A stretch of DNA of 64,000 nucleotides from Anoxynatronum buryatiense (GCF_900182905.1 NZ_FXUF01000002.1:248001-312000); one strand, 5' to 3'. Shown: positions 1 to 8,642, counted from the stretch's first letter. Notes: generated from the sequence alone by a model not told the origin. A program made the numbers and translations.

Positions 1-125
1 AAATCACTCTCTCAGAGTACATCCTTCAAAATGATTTGATTCCACGGGTACAGGAGGCCGGGCTGGAAGGCATCCTGGATGAAATTCGCCAGGCATTGCA
101 GCTGGAAGAAATGCCTGATGAGTAA
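1..125 (+). CDS. C-terminal end of an unidentified protein (partial)
   Basis: An open frame runs in from the left edge and stops at TAA 123-125. About 40 residues are visible; they are acidic and look helical, ending in EEMPDE. No family can be recognised from this piece. It is the last gene before the thiamine-responsive promoter and riboswitch, so it probably belongs to a separate upstream transcription unit. Confidence 0.5.
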   Translation, partial: ITLSEYILQNDLIPRVQEAGLEGILDEIRQALQLEEMPDE

Positions 126-167
126 ATGGAAAAAGACGCTAATGCCGGGTTAAACAAAGGGCGTCCC

Positions 168-196
168 TTGACTTAACCTGCGAAGAGCAGTATAAT
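168..196 (+). promoter_or_regulatory. Sigma-A-type promoter of the thiamine operon
   Basis: TTGACT (168-173) and TATAAT (191-196) are separated by exactly 17 bases, close to the vegetative consensus. Transcription would start near 203, just ahead of the TPP aptamer, which supports both calls. Confidence 0.8.
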
Positions 197-212
197 TAAA
201 AGGCACAAATGA

Positions 213-298
213 AAACGGGGAGCTGAGACAGACTCGGCTGAGAGGGAACTATTCTGTTCCGACCCGCAACCTGATCTGGATAATGCCAGCGGAGGGAT
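213..298 (+). promoter_or_regulatory. TPP (thiamine pyrophosphate) riboswitch aptamer
   Basis: The leader carries the THI-box signatures in order: GGCTGAGAGGG near 236-246, GACCCGCAACCTGATC near 261-276 and CTGGATAATGCCAGCGGAGG near 276-295. These are the pyrimidine- and pyrophosphate-sensing elements of the TPP riboswitch family. The aptamer lies between a good promoter and an intrinsic terminator, so ligand binding most likely causes premature termination. The genes behind it fit thiamine or HMP salvage. Confidence 0.96.
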
Positions 299-312
299 CA
301 ATAAAATCATTG

Positions 313-346
313 AAACCCTGTAACCGCTGTGGCTACGGGTTTTTTT
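313..346 (+). terminator. Riboswitch expression-platform terminator
   Basis: AAACCCTGTAACC (313-325) can pair with GGCTACGGGTTT (331-342), allowing one bulge and one mismatch, and a run of T follows to 346. An ATG at 329 in frame with the next gene lies inside this hairpin and is therefore not the start used. Confidence 0.85.
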
Positions 347-397
347 ATGTTGTGGACCGGATCAGGCCTCAAAAAACATCAACAGGAGGACGGTCAA

Positions 398-1474
398 ATG
401 AAGCATCAGTACAACCGTATACAGAGCAAAGAAAGAAACGGTATCAGTTTCCCCGGATGGATCACGGCATTGCTCATCGCAGGCCTTATGGTGACAGGAG
501 CCATTACCGGGTGTCAGTCGCCGCCGGCCTCCGACAGCGGGGTGCCCGGTGAGCCGCTGCAGGCTGTTACGCTGGTGCTGGACTGGGTGCCCAACACCAA
601 TCACACTGGTTTTTACAGCGCCGCAGCCATGGGGTATTTTGCAGAAGAGGGTCTGGAGGTGGAGATCATTCAGCCCACTCATGGGGGCAGTGCTGATTTA
701 ATCGCAGCCGGCCAGGGTGAGTTTGGCATCAGCTATCAGGAACAGGTGACTTATGCCCGCACCGCTGCTGATCCATTGCCCATCAAGGCCATTGCCGCCA
801 TTATCCAGCATAACACCTCCGGATTTGCTTCGCCGGCATCTAAAGGCATCGAACATCCTGGAGATTTTGAAGGAAAGACTTACGGAGGTTGGGGTTCGCC
901 GGTGGAAGAAGCGATGCTGCAAGCGCTGATGACAAGTGATGGCGGTGATTTTTCTCAGGTGGAGATGATGAGCATCGGAACGGCTGATTTTTTTGATGCC
1001 GTTGAAAACCACGTTGATTTCACCTGGATTTACTATGGGTGGGATGGGATTGCCGCTGAACTGCGGGATTACGATATCAATTTCATTCTTCTGCAGGATT
1101 ATGTGCCGGCGCTGAATTTCTATACACCAGCATTAATTACCAGCGAAAAGCTCATCGATGAAGAGCCTGAGCTGGTACAAGCTTTTGTCAGGGCGTCTGC
1201 CAGAGGATATCAATTTGCAATGCAACAACCGGAAGAAGCCGCCGCACATTTGCTGGCAGCAGTCCCTGAGCTGGATGAAGCGATGGTGGTGGCCAGCCAG
1301 CAGTACCTTGCGCAGCAGTATCAGGCAGATGCCCCCCGCTGGGGAGAAATGAAGCTATCGGTCTGGGAAGATTATGCCCACTGGATGTTTCAGCAGGGAT
1401 TACTGGAAAATCAGCTGGATGCATCTGCAGCCTTCACCAACGCCTATCTTCCTGAAGCGGGTGATATCAAATGA
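398..1474 (+). CDS. thiY: ThiY-like NMT1/THI5 family substrate-binding lipoprotein
   Basis: Predicted extracytoplasmic binding protein for a thiamine precursor (an HMP or formylaminopyrimidine type compound) that would feed an ABC importer. The chosen start (398) follows AGGAGGACG; an in-frame ATG at 329 lies inside the terminator. The N-terminus has a membrane segment and a lipobox ending in TGC, so it is probably a lipoprotein. The mature part opens with the family pattern LDWVPNTNHTGFY, followed by GYFAEEGLEVE. The stop overlaps the next start (ATGA), implying translational coupling. The permease and ATPase genes expected for a ThiXYZ importer are not in this operon. The family is clear; the exact ligand is inferred from the TPP riboswitch. 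Confidence 0.88.
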   Translation: MKHQYNRIQSKERNGISFPGWITALLIAGLMVTGAITGCQSPPASDSGVPGEPLQAVTLVLDWVPNTNHTGFYSAAAMGYFAEEGLEVEIIQPTHGGSADLIAAGQGEFGISYQEQVTYARTAADPLPIKAIAAIIQHNTSGFASPASKGIEHPGDFEGKTYGGWGSPVEEAMLQALMTSDGGDFSQVEMMSIGTADFFDAVENHVDFTWIYYGWDGIAAELRDYDINFILLQDYVPALNFYTPALITSEKLIDEEPELVQAFVRASARGYQFAMQQPEEAAAHLLAAVPELDEAMVVASQQYLAQQYQADAPRWGEMKLSVWEDYAHWMFQQGLLENQLDASAAFTNAYLPEAGDIK

Positions 1475-2145
1475 CCTTTTTTAACAGTGTTGCCAACGAA
1501 TATGACCAGTGGTACACAACACCCATGGGCAGTCTGGTGGACCGGGTTGAAACTGATCTGGCCATGAAGCTGTTTCCCCTTCAGCCAGGGATGCAGGTGC
1601 TGGATGCCGGGTGTGGCACCGGAAACTTCAGCCTGAAACTGGCTCAACAGGGAGTGGCGGTTACGGGAATAGATGTGTCCACCGAAATGCTTGCTTTTGC
1701 CCGGGAAAAAGCCAAGGTCGCCGATTTTGAGATTCCATTTGTTGAAATGGACATGTACCAACTTGATTATTCGGATCAGACCTTCGATGGCGTCTTCTCC
1801 ATGGCGGCTTTTGAATTCATTCGCGAACCTGAAAGAGCACTGAAAGAATTATTTCGGGTATTGAAGCCCGGCGGTTTTTTGCTGGTGGGCACCATTAACC
1901 GGGAGAGTGCCTGGGGAGAATTATATACTTCTCCTGACTTTCAAAAAAACACCGTTTTTAAGCATGCTTCGTTTAAGTCATTGGATGACATGAAGGCATG
2001 GGAGCCAAACCAACTGGTGAAGACCGGGAGCTGTCTGTTTCTTCCGCCGGATACACCAGACGATCAGTGGACTCTGGAACAGGAAGACCAATTCAGGCAA
2101 CACAACCGAGGAGGATTTATATGTGCGCTCTGGCAAAAACGGTGA
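1471..2145 (+). CDS. Class I SAM-dependent methyltransferase (UbiE/Methyltransf_11 type)
   Basis: A 224-residue cytosolic methyltransferase. The SAM-binding motif I is VLDAGCGTGNFS (about residues 43-54), followed by the acidic end of strand 2 at GIDVS and the motif FDGVFSMAAFEF. The post-I helix reads LKELFRVLKPGG, usual for Methyltransf_11. It overlaps the lipoprotein gene by 4 bases and the next gene by 25, so it is firmly part of the TPP-controlled operon. The methylated substrate cannot be told from sequence. The operon position suggests a role in thiamine-related metabolism, but that is only inference. Confidence 0.88.
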   Translation: MTFFNSVANEYDQWYTTPMGSLVDRVETDLAMKLFPLQPGMQVLDAGCGTGNFSLKLAQQGVAVTGIDVSTEMLAFAREKAKVADFEIPFVEMDMYQLDYSDQTFDGVFSMAAFEFIREPERALKELFRVLKPGGFLLVGTINRESAWGELYTSPDFQKNTVFKHASFKSLDDMKAWEPNQLVKTGSCLFLPPDTPDDQWTLEQEDQFRQHNRGGFICALWQKR

Positions 2146-2393
2146 CAGGCACCTGCCAGTTGGCCTTTTTGCCACTGGAGACAACCAGTTCTGACGCCGC
2201 TGTTGAGCAGGTGCTTCAAATTATTGAATCCAGCGGTCTTGAAGCAGAAGTGGGGCCGGTATCCACCCTGATCAGGGGTGATGCGGAATCGTTGTGTGCA
2301 TTAATCCAACACATTTATAAAACTATGGACGATTCCCAGGTGCGGTTCTCCATGAATCTGATGATTTCCAATAAATGCGGCTGTCGCCGCTAA
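2121..2393 (+). CDS. Thiamine-binding protein, YkoF/MTH1187 family
   Basis: A 90-residue protein of the small ferredoxin-like thiamine-binding family (DUF77/MTH1187, one domain of B. subtilis YkoF). Seen: the first strand TGTCQLAFLPLET, a helix AAVEQVLQIIESSGLEAEVGP, then STLIRGD and a final strand VRFSMNLMISNK. The start at 2121 has GAGGAG seven bases upstream; a longer reading from 1998 has no ribosome-binding site and lies inside the methyltransferase. Proteins of this family bind thiamine in the cytoplasm and accompany HMP/thiamine transport genes, which agrees with the riboswitch. It is probably the last gene of the operon. Confidence 0.85.
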   Translation: MCALAKTVTGTCQLAFLPLETTSSDAAVEQVLQIIESSGLEAEVGPVSTLIRGDAESLCALIQHIYKTMDDSQVRFSMNLMISNKCGCRR

Positions 2394-2502
2394 AGACAGA
2401 CCGGGACTTTGCCATTACATGGACAGGGTTCCGGTTTTGTGGTATAAGAAAGAAGAGAATCGACTGCACAGGCAGTGAATATACATTTGGGGTGGAAACA
2501 CA

Positions 2503-3336
2503 ATGGAATCGGCTCATCAGCATTTTTTATGGCGGGAAACCAGCGGTGTCACCTATGGATATTTTCCGGCATTTGAAGCAACAGGAATAGTGAATCACGG
2601 ATTTAGCACACGTCTGGGCGGCGTCAGCACCGGCTCTTATGAAACCATGAATCTTGCGTATAACAGTGGTGATCATCCCGGCCATGTCACAGAAAACTAC
2701 AGGCGATTTACCGGTGCATTGGGTGTTGACTGGCAGTTGGCTGTTTTGACCCACCAAACACATGAGACGTGCATTCGTCAGGTCACCAGACAAGATGCAG
2801 GTAAAGGGCTGGCCCAAAAAAGAGATTACAGTCATGTGGATGCACTGATCACCAATGAACCGGGAATTCCGTTAATGACTTTTCATGCCGACTGTGTCCC
2901 CCTGTACATTTTGGATCCGGTGAATAAAGCCATTGGGCTGGGGCACGCAGGATGGCGGGGAACTGTCAGCCAACTGGCGGTGAAGCTGGTTCAGGAAATG
3001 ACAGCAGCTTATGGATCAAAGCCCAGGAACCTGCTGGCTGCCATTGGGCCCGCCATCGATGCATGCTGCTATCTCATTCGCGAAGACGTTTACAGCAGTT
3101 TCAGAGAAAAACTTCCATTAGCAGACACTTCTATCAGCCCTGTCAATGACCAACAGTGGCGTCTGTCACTCCCTGAAATCAATCGGCAGCTATTCATGCA
3201 GGCCGGAATAATGAACAACAGAATCATTCAATCGCAAGTTTGCACCTGCTGTCATGCATCTATTCTCTTTTCCCACAGGGCCCATGGGCAGCAGCGGGGA
3301 ACAATGGCGGCACTCATGCAGCTTAATGGCAAATAG
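2503..3336 (+). CDS. pgeF: PgeF/YfiH (laccase-domain) family protein
   Basis: A 277-residue protein of the Cu-oxidase_4 / YfiH / YlmD family. Members have been described as purine nucleoside-processing enzymes and as peptidoglycan editing factors. The family metal-site motifs are clear: GGVSTGSYETMN near the N-terminus, TFHADCVPL in the middle with GLGHAGWRG behind it, and CTCCH toward the C-terminus. The start follows GGGGTGG. In many Firmicutes it sits in the ylm cell-division region; here it follows the thiamine operon and precedes a YbaK-type deacylase, so context adds little. Confidence 0.92.
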   Translation: MESAHQHFLWRETSGVTYGYFPAFEATGIVNHGFSTRLGGVSTGSYETMNLAYNSGDHPGHVTENYRRFTGALGVDWQLAVLTHQTHETCIRQVTRQDAGKGLAQKRDYSHVDALITNEPGIPLMTFHADCVPLYILDPVNKAIGLGHAGWRGTVSQLAVKLVQEMTAAYGSKPRNLLAAIGPAIDACCYLIREDVYSSFREKLPLADTSISPVNDQQWRLSLPEINRQLFMQAGIMNNRIIQSQVCTCCHASILFSHRAHGQQRGTMAALMQLNGK

Positions 3337-3352
3337 AGATGGGAGGTGTATC

Positions 3353-3853
3353 ATGCTCAATGAAGCAGAGCAGTCTCAAAAAGTCTTTCAGGTACTTGAT
3401 CAGCTTGGAATTTCATACACCCTCCACCGACACCCGGCAGTCTATACCGTTGAAGAAGCCATGAAGCATGATGCGGGAATCGAAGGGTTGCATTGCAAGA
3501 ACCTGTTTCTGAGGGATCACAAAGGGAGAAACCATGTACTGGTGGTAACGGAAAACCTAAAAGCCATTCAGGTGAAAGAGGTGGGACGAAAGTTGGGATT
3601 GGGGAATCTCAGCTTTGCCTCGCCAGAGCGCTTAATGAAGTATTTGGGGTTGGAACCAGGTTCAGTGAGTCCCTTTGGACTCATTAATGATGAAAATAAT
3701 CAGGTCTTACTGATTCTGGATGAGACGCTTCGACAGACAGAACTGATTAATTTTCACCCCAATGTGAATACCATGACAGTCACCCTGCGCTATGATGACT
3801 TTGAAGTTTTTGTGCAATCCACAGGTAATCCCTCTCAAGTGATGGCACTTTAA
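3353..3853 (+). CDS. YbaK/ProX-type aminoacyl-tRNA deacylase
   Basis: A 166-residue protein of the YbaK/ProRS-INS superfamily, which hydrolyses mischarged aminoacyl-tRNAs such as Ala- or Cys-tRNA(Pro). It most resembles the free-standing ProX (PrdX-like) type: LHRHPAVYTVEEAMKH, then HCKNLFLRD with the conserved lysine, VVTENLKAI and GSVSPFGLIND. The start at 3353 is set by GGGAGG eight bases upstream; earlier in-frame starts lie within pgeF. It follows pgeF by 16 bases and is probably co-transcribed with it. The exact substrate tRNA cannot be read from the sequence. Confidence 0.9.
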   Translation: MLNEAEQSQKVFQVLDQLGISYTLHRHPAVYTVEEAMKHDAGIEGLHCKNLFLRDHKGRNHVLVVTENLKAIQVKEVGRKLGLGNLSFASPERLMKYLGLEPGSVSPFGLINDENNQVLLILDETLRQTELINFHPNVNTMTVTLRYDDFEVFVQSTGNPSQVMAL

Positions 3854-3940
3854 AGAAAAAAAGGCTGCAGAAAAAGTAGTGCGCCTTTGCAACTGACATC
3901 AATTAATATTGATGATATTGAAAGTGAGTCGTTGTAGCTA

Positions 3941-3968
3941 TTGAGGATTTTGAGATTAAAGGTATAAT
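3941..3968 (+). promoter_or_regulatory. Promoter of the HDOD gene
   Basis: TTGAGG (3941-3946) and TATAAT (3963-3968) with a 16-base spacer, about 40 bases ahead of the ATG at 4010. The -10 box is perfect and the -35 box is moderate. Confidence 0.6.
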
Positions 3969-4009
3969 AGAAGACAGAAGCACTAATCTGTCAATAATGG
4001 GGCGAGCAT

Positions 4010-4858
4010 ATGACGAAGATATCTATGGAAGAAATCGTTGAACGGGTTCGAGACATACCTGCTTTTCCGCATACCATTACTCGAATTATTCAGTTGGCAG
4101 AATCGCCGGAATCGACGGTTCACGATATTGAAAATGAAGTTATTCGGGATCAGAGCCTGACAGCGACGGTACTGCGCTTTGCAAACTCAACCCATTATGG
4201 CTACTCACGAACCATATCAACCATCTCTCAGGCGACGGTTGTCTTGGGTTTTCAAGCCATCAAGAGTATTGCCATGGCGGCCTCTGTAAGCCAGTTAATG
4301 GCCCGTGAGCTGCCAGGCTATGCCCTTGAAAAAGAAGCGCTTTGGCGGCAGTCACAGACCTGTGCCATTGCCGCCAGGCTCATTGCCAAAAAAGTGAAAT
4401 ATGCCAGACCAGATGAAGCATACGTGGCAGGATTGTTGCGGGATATTGGAAAGGTGATTCTGGACACTTATCTAAAAGATCAGGTTGAATTGATTCAGCA
4501 AAAGGTTGAAAATGACCAGATCACGTTTATGGAAGCAGAAGAAGCGGTGCTGGGATTTCATCATGGCCAGGTGGGGGCCAGTATCGCAGAAAAATGGCAT
4601 TTACCCGGAGACCTGGCAGAGTCCATTGCCCTTCACCATGAACCTGGGAAAGCGGTTATTAATCCCCGTCTGGTGGCCATCATCCATCTGGCTGATGCAC
4701 TGGTGATGATGCTGGGCGTACAGATGGGTGCTGATGGACTGGCCTATCATTTTTCGCAGGAAGCCATGACCTTGCTGAGCGTGGATGAAAACGACCTTCA
4801 ACAGCTGATGTCTGAACTGATTGATCTGCTGGAAGATGAGGATGCTTTTAAAAAATGA
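4010..4858 (+). CDS. HDOD domain protein
   Basis: A 282-residue cytosolic protein made almost entirely of an HDOD domain, the degenerate HD-hydrolase fold used in bacterial signalling. Visible landmarks are IPAFPHTITRIIQLAESPEST (residues 14-34, in part), DQSLTATVLRFANS, ISQATVVLGFQAIKSIA, a central YVAGLLRDIGKVIL, GFHHGQVGASIAEKW and ALHHEP. It has LLRDIGK where true HD enzymes have LLHDIGK, which fits a non-catalytic regulator. No receiver or GGDEF domain is fused. It has its own promoter and a strong terminator, so it is monocistronic. Confidence 0.88.
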   Translation: MTKISMEEIVERVRDIPAFPHTITRIIQLAESPESTVHDIENEVIRDQSLTATVLRFANSTHYGYSRTISTISQATVVLGFQAIKSIAMAASVSQLMARELPGYALEKEALWRQSQTCAIAARLIAKKVKYARPDEAYVAGLLRDIGKVILDTYLKDQVELIQQKVENDQITFMEAEEAVLGFHHGQVGASIAEKWHLPGDLAESIALHHEPGKAVINPRLVAIIHLADALVMMLGVQMGADGLAYHFSQEAMTLLSVDENDLQQLMSELIDLLEDEDAFKK

Positions 4859-4873
4859 ATATTAATGCTGCCA

Positions 4874-4919
4874 AACGATCCGGGGACTCCCATGAGAATG
4901 ATTCCCGGATTGTTTTTTT
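4874..4919 (+). terminator. Intrinsic terminator after the HDOD gene
   Basis: AACGATCCGGGGA (4874-4886) pairs with TTCCCGGATTGTT (4902-4914), with G-U pairs, and is followed by a run of T. It lies 15 bases behind the HDOD stop codon. Confidence 0.88.
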
Positions 4920-4974
4920 GTCATTGGGGTATTTATTATGTCATAGATGATTTCGATGTTCAGGAGGGGCGACA

Positions 4975-5667
4975 ATGAACAGTTCAAATGCCGTGAATAA
5001 AAAATACTTCCGCTACATGAATGTGTTCATCGCGGTTATGATGCTTATGATCTTGGGGATACACCAGCCCGATGCGGCAGATACATGGCGGGAAATCATG
5101 AAGAAACCTGATGGGTTGCAGGGGTACTATTATGCGACACCGTATGCTTTCAGCAATGGTCACTACGGGATTATGCGTGTCTGGAATCAGGGATATGCAC
5201 AACGGGTTGAGCTTGACAACTTCGGTACAGGGGATATGACCATTCTACTCACAAGACAACAGGATGGTGCTTATTACCAGATTGATCCCCAGCGAAATGA
5301 AGCCATTGGTTTCCGCTATCGGGAAGAAGAAATTCCTCCGGGAGTGTTGGACGAAAGCCGTTATGCTGTCTCGGGCGACCGATATGATCCGGTTTTTCTC
5401 AGTCGCATTCAAAATGTGGAACAACTGGATTACCTTAAGCAGGAAGCTTTGTATTTCGAAGTGCGCTCACCTCATCGTAATGGCGAAGAGATCTACCGCG
5501 CCTGGATTTCAGTGGAATATGGCCTGCCTCTAAAGGAAGAAATGGTGATGGCTGACGGCCGGGTTCACCAGCGGGTGTATACAGATATTAAAGAGGGACC
5601 CTTTCCGCCGGAACTTTTTATACTGCCGGAAGATGTGGAAATCCTGTCATGGACCTGGTTTAATTGA
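4975..5667 (+). CDS. Exported protein of unknown function
   Basis: A 230-residue protein with a cleavable-looking signal: a basic N-terminus, hydrophobic core VFIAVMMLMILG, then ADAADTW. The mature part is beta-rich with many aromatic residues (LQGYYYATPYAF, YRAWISVEYGLPLKEE) and ends FILPEDVEILSWTWFN. The general outline recalls LolA/MucB-type beta sheets of exported proteins, but I do not recognise a family. The start has GGAGGGG upstream. The sortase gene follows after 25 bases, so the two are probably co-transcribed; no LPXTG-type motif is present, so it is not an obvious sortase substrate. Confidence 0.75.
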   Translation: MNSSNAVNKKYFRYMNVFIAVMMLMILGIHQPDAADTWREIMKKPDGLQGYYYATPYAFSNGHYGIMRVWNQGYAQRVELDNFGTGDMTILLTRQQDGAYYQIDPQRNEAIGFRYREEEIPPGVLDESRYAVSGDRYDPVFLSRIQNVEQLDYLKQEALYFEVRSPHRNGEEIYRAWISVEYGLPLKEEMVMADGRVHQRVYTDIKEGPFPPELFILPEDVEILSWTWFN

Positions 5668-5692
5668 TGTCATGTAAAGCGAGGGCTGCAAG

Positions 5693-6346
5693 ATGAAAAA
5701 AACGGCACGCATGCGACTGACGCTATGGATACTTGTTATTGTTTTTGCAATGGGTGTGGCTGTTTGGGAGTTGTGGCTGAAGCCAGATACAACCCCTGAA
5801 ACTCCGGAGCCGCCCCCGGTGGAAGAACCGACGGTGCCAGATTTACCGGAGCCTCCTGAACCGGAAACAGAACCGGAAGAACCGATGGAACCTGCCGCCA
5901 TACTGATGCCTGAGTTTGCTGCGAACCAGGTATCTTCTGGAAGTGCACTGGGGCGGCTGGAAATCCCGGCGATTAATTTCAATATGGCAGTGATTGCTGA
6001 TGCAACACCAGCGAATTTGAACCGGGCACCGGCATTGATGAAAAGTACCCATATGCCAGGTGCGCCCGGCAATGCAGTGATTTCAGGCCATCGCATGTAT
6101 GAATTTGGCAGCCACCTCAACCGTTTGGATGAACTGGATATTGATGACTGGATCTATTTTTCCAATGAAACTACTGCCTATCACTTCCAGGTGGAGCAAA
6201 TAACAGTGGTTGACCCGGCAGAAATCTGGATCACGCTGGGTGATCAGCGGGAAACCAGGCTGACACTGTTTGCCTGCACACCCATCAGAATTGCAACTCA
6301 CAGATTGGTGGTTTTTGCCGTGCTAAAGGATGAAATACCCCTTTAA
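5693..6346 (+). CDS. Class D/E-like sortase
   Basis: A 217-residue membrane-anchored transpeptidase. One N-terminal transmembrane segment is followed by a Pro/Glu-rich spacer (about residues 30-67). The catalytic domain begins GRLEIPAINF. The active-site His is in AVISGHRMYEFG, the Cys in LTLFACTPI, and the Arg lies a few residues later in the THR stretch. The spacing and single TM fit class D or E sortases. No LPXTG-like protein or pilin gene is found nearby, and the only neighbour is the exported protein upstream. Family assignment is firm; substrate unknown. Confidence 0.9.
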   Translation: MKKTARMRLTLWILVIVFAMGVAVWELWLKPDTTPETPEPPPVEEPTVPDLPEPPEPETEPEEPMEPAAILMPEFAANQVSSGSALGRLEIPAINFNMAVIADATPANLNRAPALMKSTHMPGAPGNAVISGHRMYEFGSHLNRLDELDIDDWIYFSNETTAYHFQVEQITVVDPAEIWITLGDQRETRLTLFACTPIRIATHRLVVFAVLKDEIPL

Positions 6347-6354
6347 TCAGTGCG

Positions 6355-6384
6355 TTGTCCATCTGGGTGGGGCTGTGATAGAAT
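6355..6384 (+). promoter_or_regulatory. Probable promoter of recD2
   Basis: TTGTCC (6355-6360) and TAGAAT (6379-6384) with an 18-base spacer, about 55 bases ahead of the recD2 start and just behind the sortase stop. Confidence 0.5.
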
Positions 6385-6438
6385 GAACATGAATGGATGA
6401 CGGATCAGTCAAACAGGACATAAAGGAAGGACTCTCAG

Positions 6439-8607
6439 ATGGAAACAGTGAAAGCACTGGTGGAACGCGTTACTTACCAGAATCCGGAAAATGGCTATTG
6501 TGTATTAAAAGTGAAGATGCCCGGTCATCGTGACCTGATCACCTTTGTGGGGACCATGGGCAGTGTCAGCGTGGGGGCTGTACTGGAAGCCCGTGGCGAC
6601 TGGAAGACAGATACCCGTTTTGGCCGGCAATTTGAAGTGACAGAGTACCGGGAAAAAATTCCCGCAACCCTGCATGGCCTTGAGAAATATCTGGGAAGCG
6701 GTCTGATAAAAGGCGTGGGTCCGGTTAATGCAAAGCGTATCGTACAGTTCTTTCGGGAAGAAACCATGGATGTGCTGGAGAAAACACCCGAAAGACTTAT
6801 TGAAATACCCGGAATAGGAAAAAAACGTGCCACCATCATTCGCGAAGCCTGGGATGAACAGAAAGAAGTGAAGAACGTGATGCTCTTTCTTCAGTCTCAT
6901 GGTGTATCAACAGCCTATGCAGTTAAAATCTTTAAAATATACCGGGAAAAAAGCGTGGCGCTGGTTCAGGAAAATCCTTACCGGCTGGCAGAGGATATTT
7001 GGGGAATTGGATTCAAAACAGCCGATAAGATTGCTTCAAACCTGGGATTCACCCATGATCACCCTGCTCGCATTATGGCGGGAATTTTGTATGTCATCAA
7101 TGAACTGTCAGGGGATGGCCATTGCTATGCCACACCGGATGAGTTGACACAGGCAGGCATAAAAATACTTGAAGTGTCATCCACTCAGATGGCAGATGGC
7201 ATTCACCAACTCATAACCGAAAAAAAGCTGGTGGAAACGGATGGTGGAGAACTATATCTTCCGGTGTTTTATCACAGCGAAGAAGGTGTGGCAAGGCGCA
7301 TCTCCAGGATGATTCAGAAGCCATCTCCCTTTCATCTGTCAGAGGAAGAAATCCTTCAGCGGTTACCCCGAAAAATGAACTATGATGTGATCCAGCAGCG
7401 GGCCGTGACCACTGCAATTCAATCCAAATGCATGGTGCTGACCGGTGGACCTGGCACAGGAAAAACCACCACCACCATGGCAATTTTGTCTGTTTTTGAA
7501 TCCTTGGGTGCCCGCATTCAACTATGTGCACCCACCGGTAGAGCAGCAAAACGCCTGGCAGAAACCACCCGACGGGAAGCGAAAACCATTCATCGAATGC
7601 TTGAGTTTAAGCCGGGAGAAGGGTTCAAAAAGAATGAAGAGCATCCCTTGAACTGTGATGTGCTCATCATTGACGAGGCCTCCATGTTGGATATCATTCT
7701 GACGTATCATCTGGTCAAAGCCCTGAGGGAAGAGGCTGTGGTCATTTTTGTGGGAGATGTGGATCAACTGCCATCTGTGGGCCCGGGGAATGTGCTGAAA
7801 GATCTGATTTCCTCCCAATGCGTTTCCGTTGTCCAACTGGAACGGATCTTTCGACAGGCAAAAGGCAGTCTCATTGTGACCAATGCTCATCGTATTAACC
7901 AAGGTGAGTTTCCATATTTATCGGGGAAGGGTCGCCGTGACTTTTTCTTTCTGGAATCAGATGATCCCGAAAAAATTCCAGGACAAATTCTGGAGCTGTG
8001 CCAAAAACGACTGCCGGCTTACTACCAAATAGATCCTGTACAGGATATTCAGGTGCTTTGCCCCATGCAGCGCGGCAGCACAGGCACCCATCAGTTGAAC
8101 CGCCTGATGCAGGAGACCCTGAATCCACAAACCAACACCATTCAGTTTGGTCAGACGGTCTACAGAATCCATGATAAGGTGATGCAAATCAGGAATAATT
8201 ATGATAAAAATGTCTACAATGGCGATATTGGAAGAATCTCAGGCATTGACCAGACGAACCGGGTGGTGTACATTCACTTTGATGGCCAGACGGTGGAGTA
8301 CCAACTGTCAGAAATGGATGAAGTGGTGCTGGCCTACGCCATGACAGTGCATAAAAGTCAGGGAAGTGAATACCCCATTGTCATTGCCCCGTTGACCACA
8401 CAGCATTTTATGATGTTACAGCGAAACCTCCTCTATACCTGCGTGACCCGGGCGAAAAAGGTTTTTGTACTGATTGGAACCAAAAGAGCCATCGCCATGG
8501 CCATTAAAAATAACCGGGTGACGCAACGCAACACCCGGTTGGCTCAGCGGTTGCAATACTACTGTCAGCAAGCTGAATCAAGTTTTGAAACATCATCGAT
8601 CGAATAA
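6439..8607 (+). CDS. recD2: RecD2-type ATP-dependent DNA helicase
   Basis: A 722-residue superfamily 1B helicase of the RecD2/TraA family, acting 5'-3' in DNA repair independently of RecBC. The N-terminal OB-like part starts VKALVERVTYQNPENGYCVLK, followed by helix-hairpin-helix motifs (GVGPVNAKRIV, IPGIGKKRATII). The motor has Walker A GGPGTGKTTT (about residue 336), Walker B LIIDEASMLD, motif III VFVGDVDQLPSVGPG and the C-terminal MTVHKSQGSEYP and YTCVTRAKK. Length is typical for the short-N-terminus form. It has its own promoter and terminator. Confidence 0.96.
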   Translation: METVKALVERVTYQNPENGYCVLKVKMPGHRDLITFVGTMGSVSVGAVLEARGDWKTDTRFGRQFEVTEYREKIPATLHGLEKYLGSGLIKGVGPVNAKRIVQFFREETMDVLEKTPERLIEIPGIGKKRATIIREAWDEQKEVKNVMLFLQSHGVSTAYAVKIFKIYREKSVALVQENPYRLAEDIWGIGFKTADKIASNLGFTHDHPARIMAGILYVINELSGDGHCYATPDELTQAGIKILEVSSTQMADGIHQLITEKKLVETDGGELYLPVFYHSEEGVARRISRMIQKPSPFHLSEEEILQRLPRKMNYDVIQQRAVTTAIQSKCMVLTGGPGTGKTTTTMAILSVFESLGARIQLCAPTGRAAKRLAETTRREAKTIHRMLEFKPGEGFKKNEEHPLNCDVLIIDEASMLDIILTYHLVKALREEAVVIFVGDVDQLPSVGPGNVLKDLISSQCVSVVQLERIFRQAKGSLIVTNAHRINQGEFPYLSGKGRRDFFFLESDDPEKIPGQILELCQKRLPAYYQIDPVQDIQVLCPMQRGSTGTHQLNRLMQETLNPQTNTIQFGQTVYRIHDKVMQIRNNYDKNVYNGDIGRISGIDQTNRVVYIHFDGQTVEYQLSEMDEVVLAYAMTVHKSQGSEYPIVIAPLTTQHFMMLQRNLLYTCVTRAKKVFVLIGTKRAIAMAIKNNRVTQRNTRLAQRLQYYCQQAESSFETSSIE

Positions 8608-8642
8608 TGACATGAGGTCAGTTCGGACAATGACAGACAGTG

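Noticed and set aside
329-397. Longer N-terminus for the ThiY-like protein from ATG 329
   Set aside because: This ATG lies in the riboswitch terminator stem; ATG 398 has a proper ribosome-binding site and begins the lipoprotein signal.
3857-3888. Terminator behind the YbaK-type gene
   Set aside because: Only a six-pair stem (AAAGGC/GCCTTT) with a long loop and no T-tract on the plus strand.
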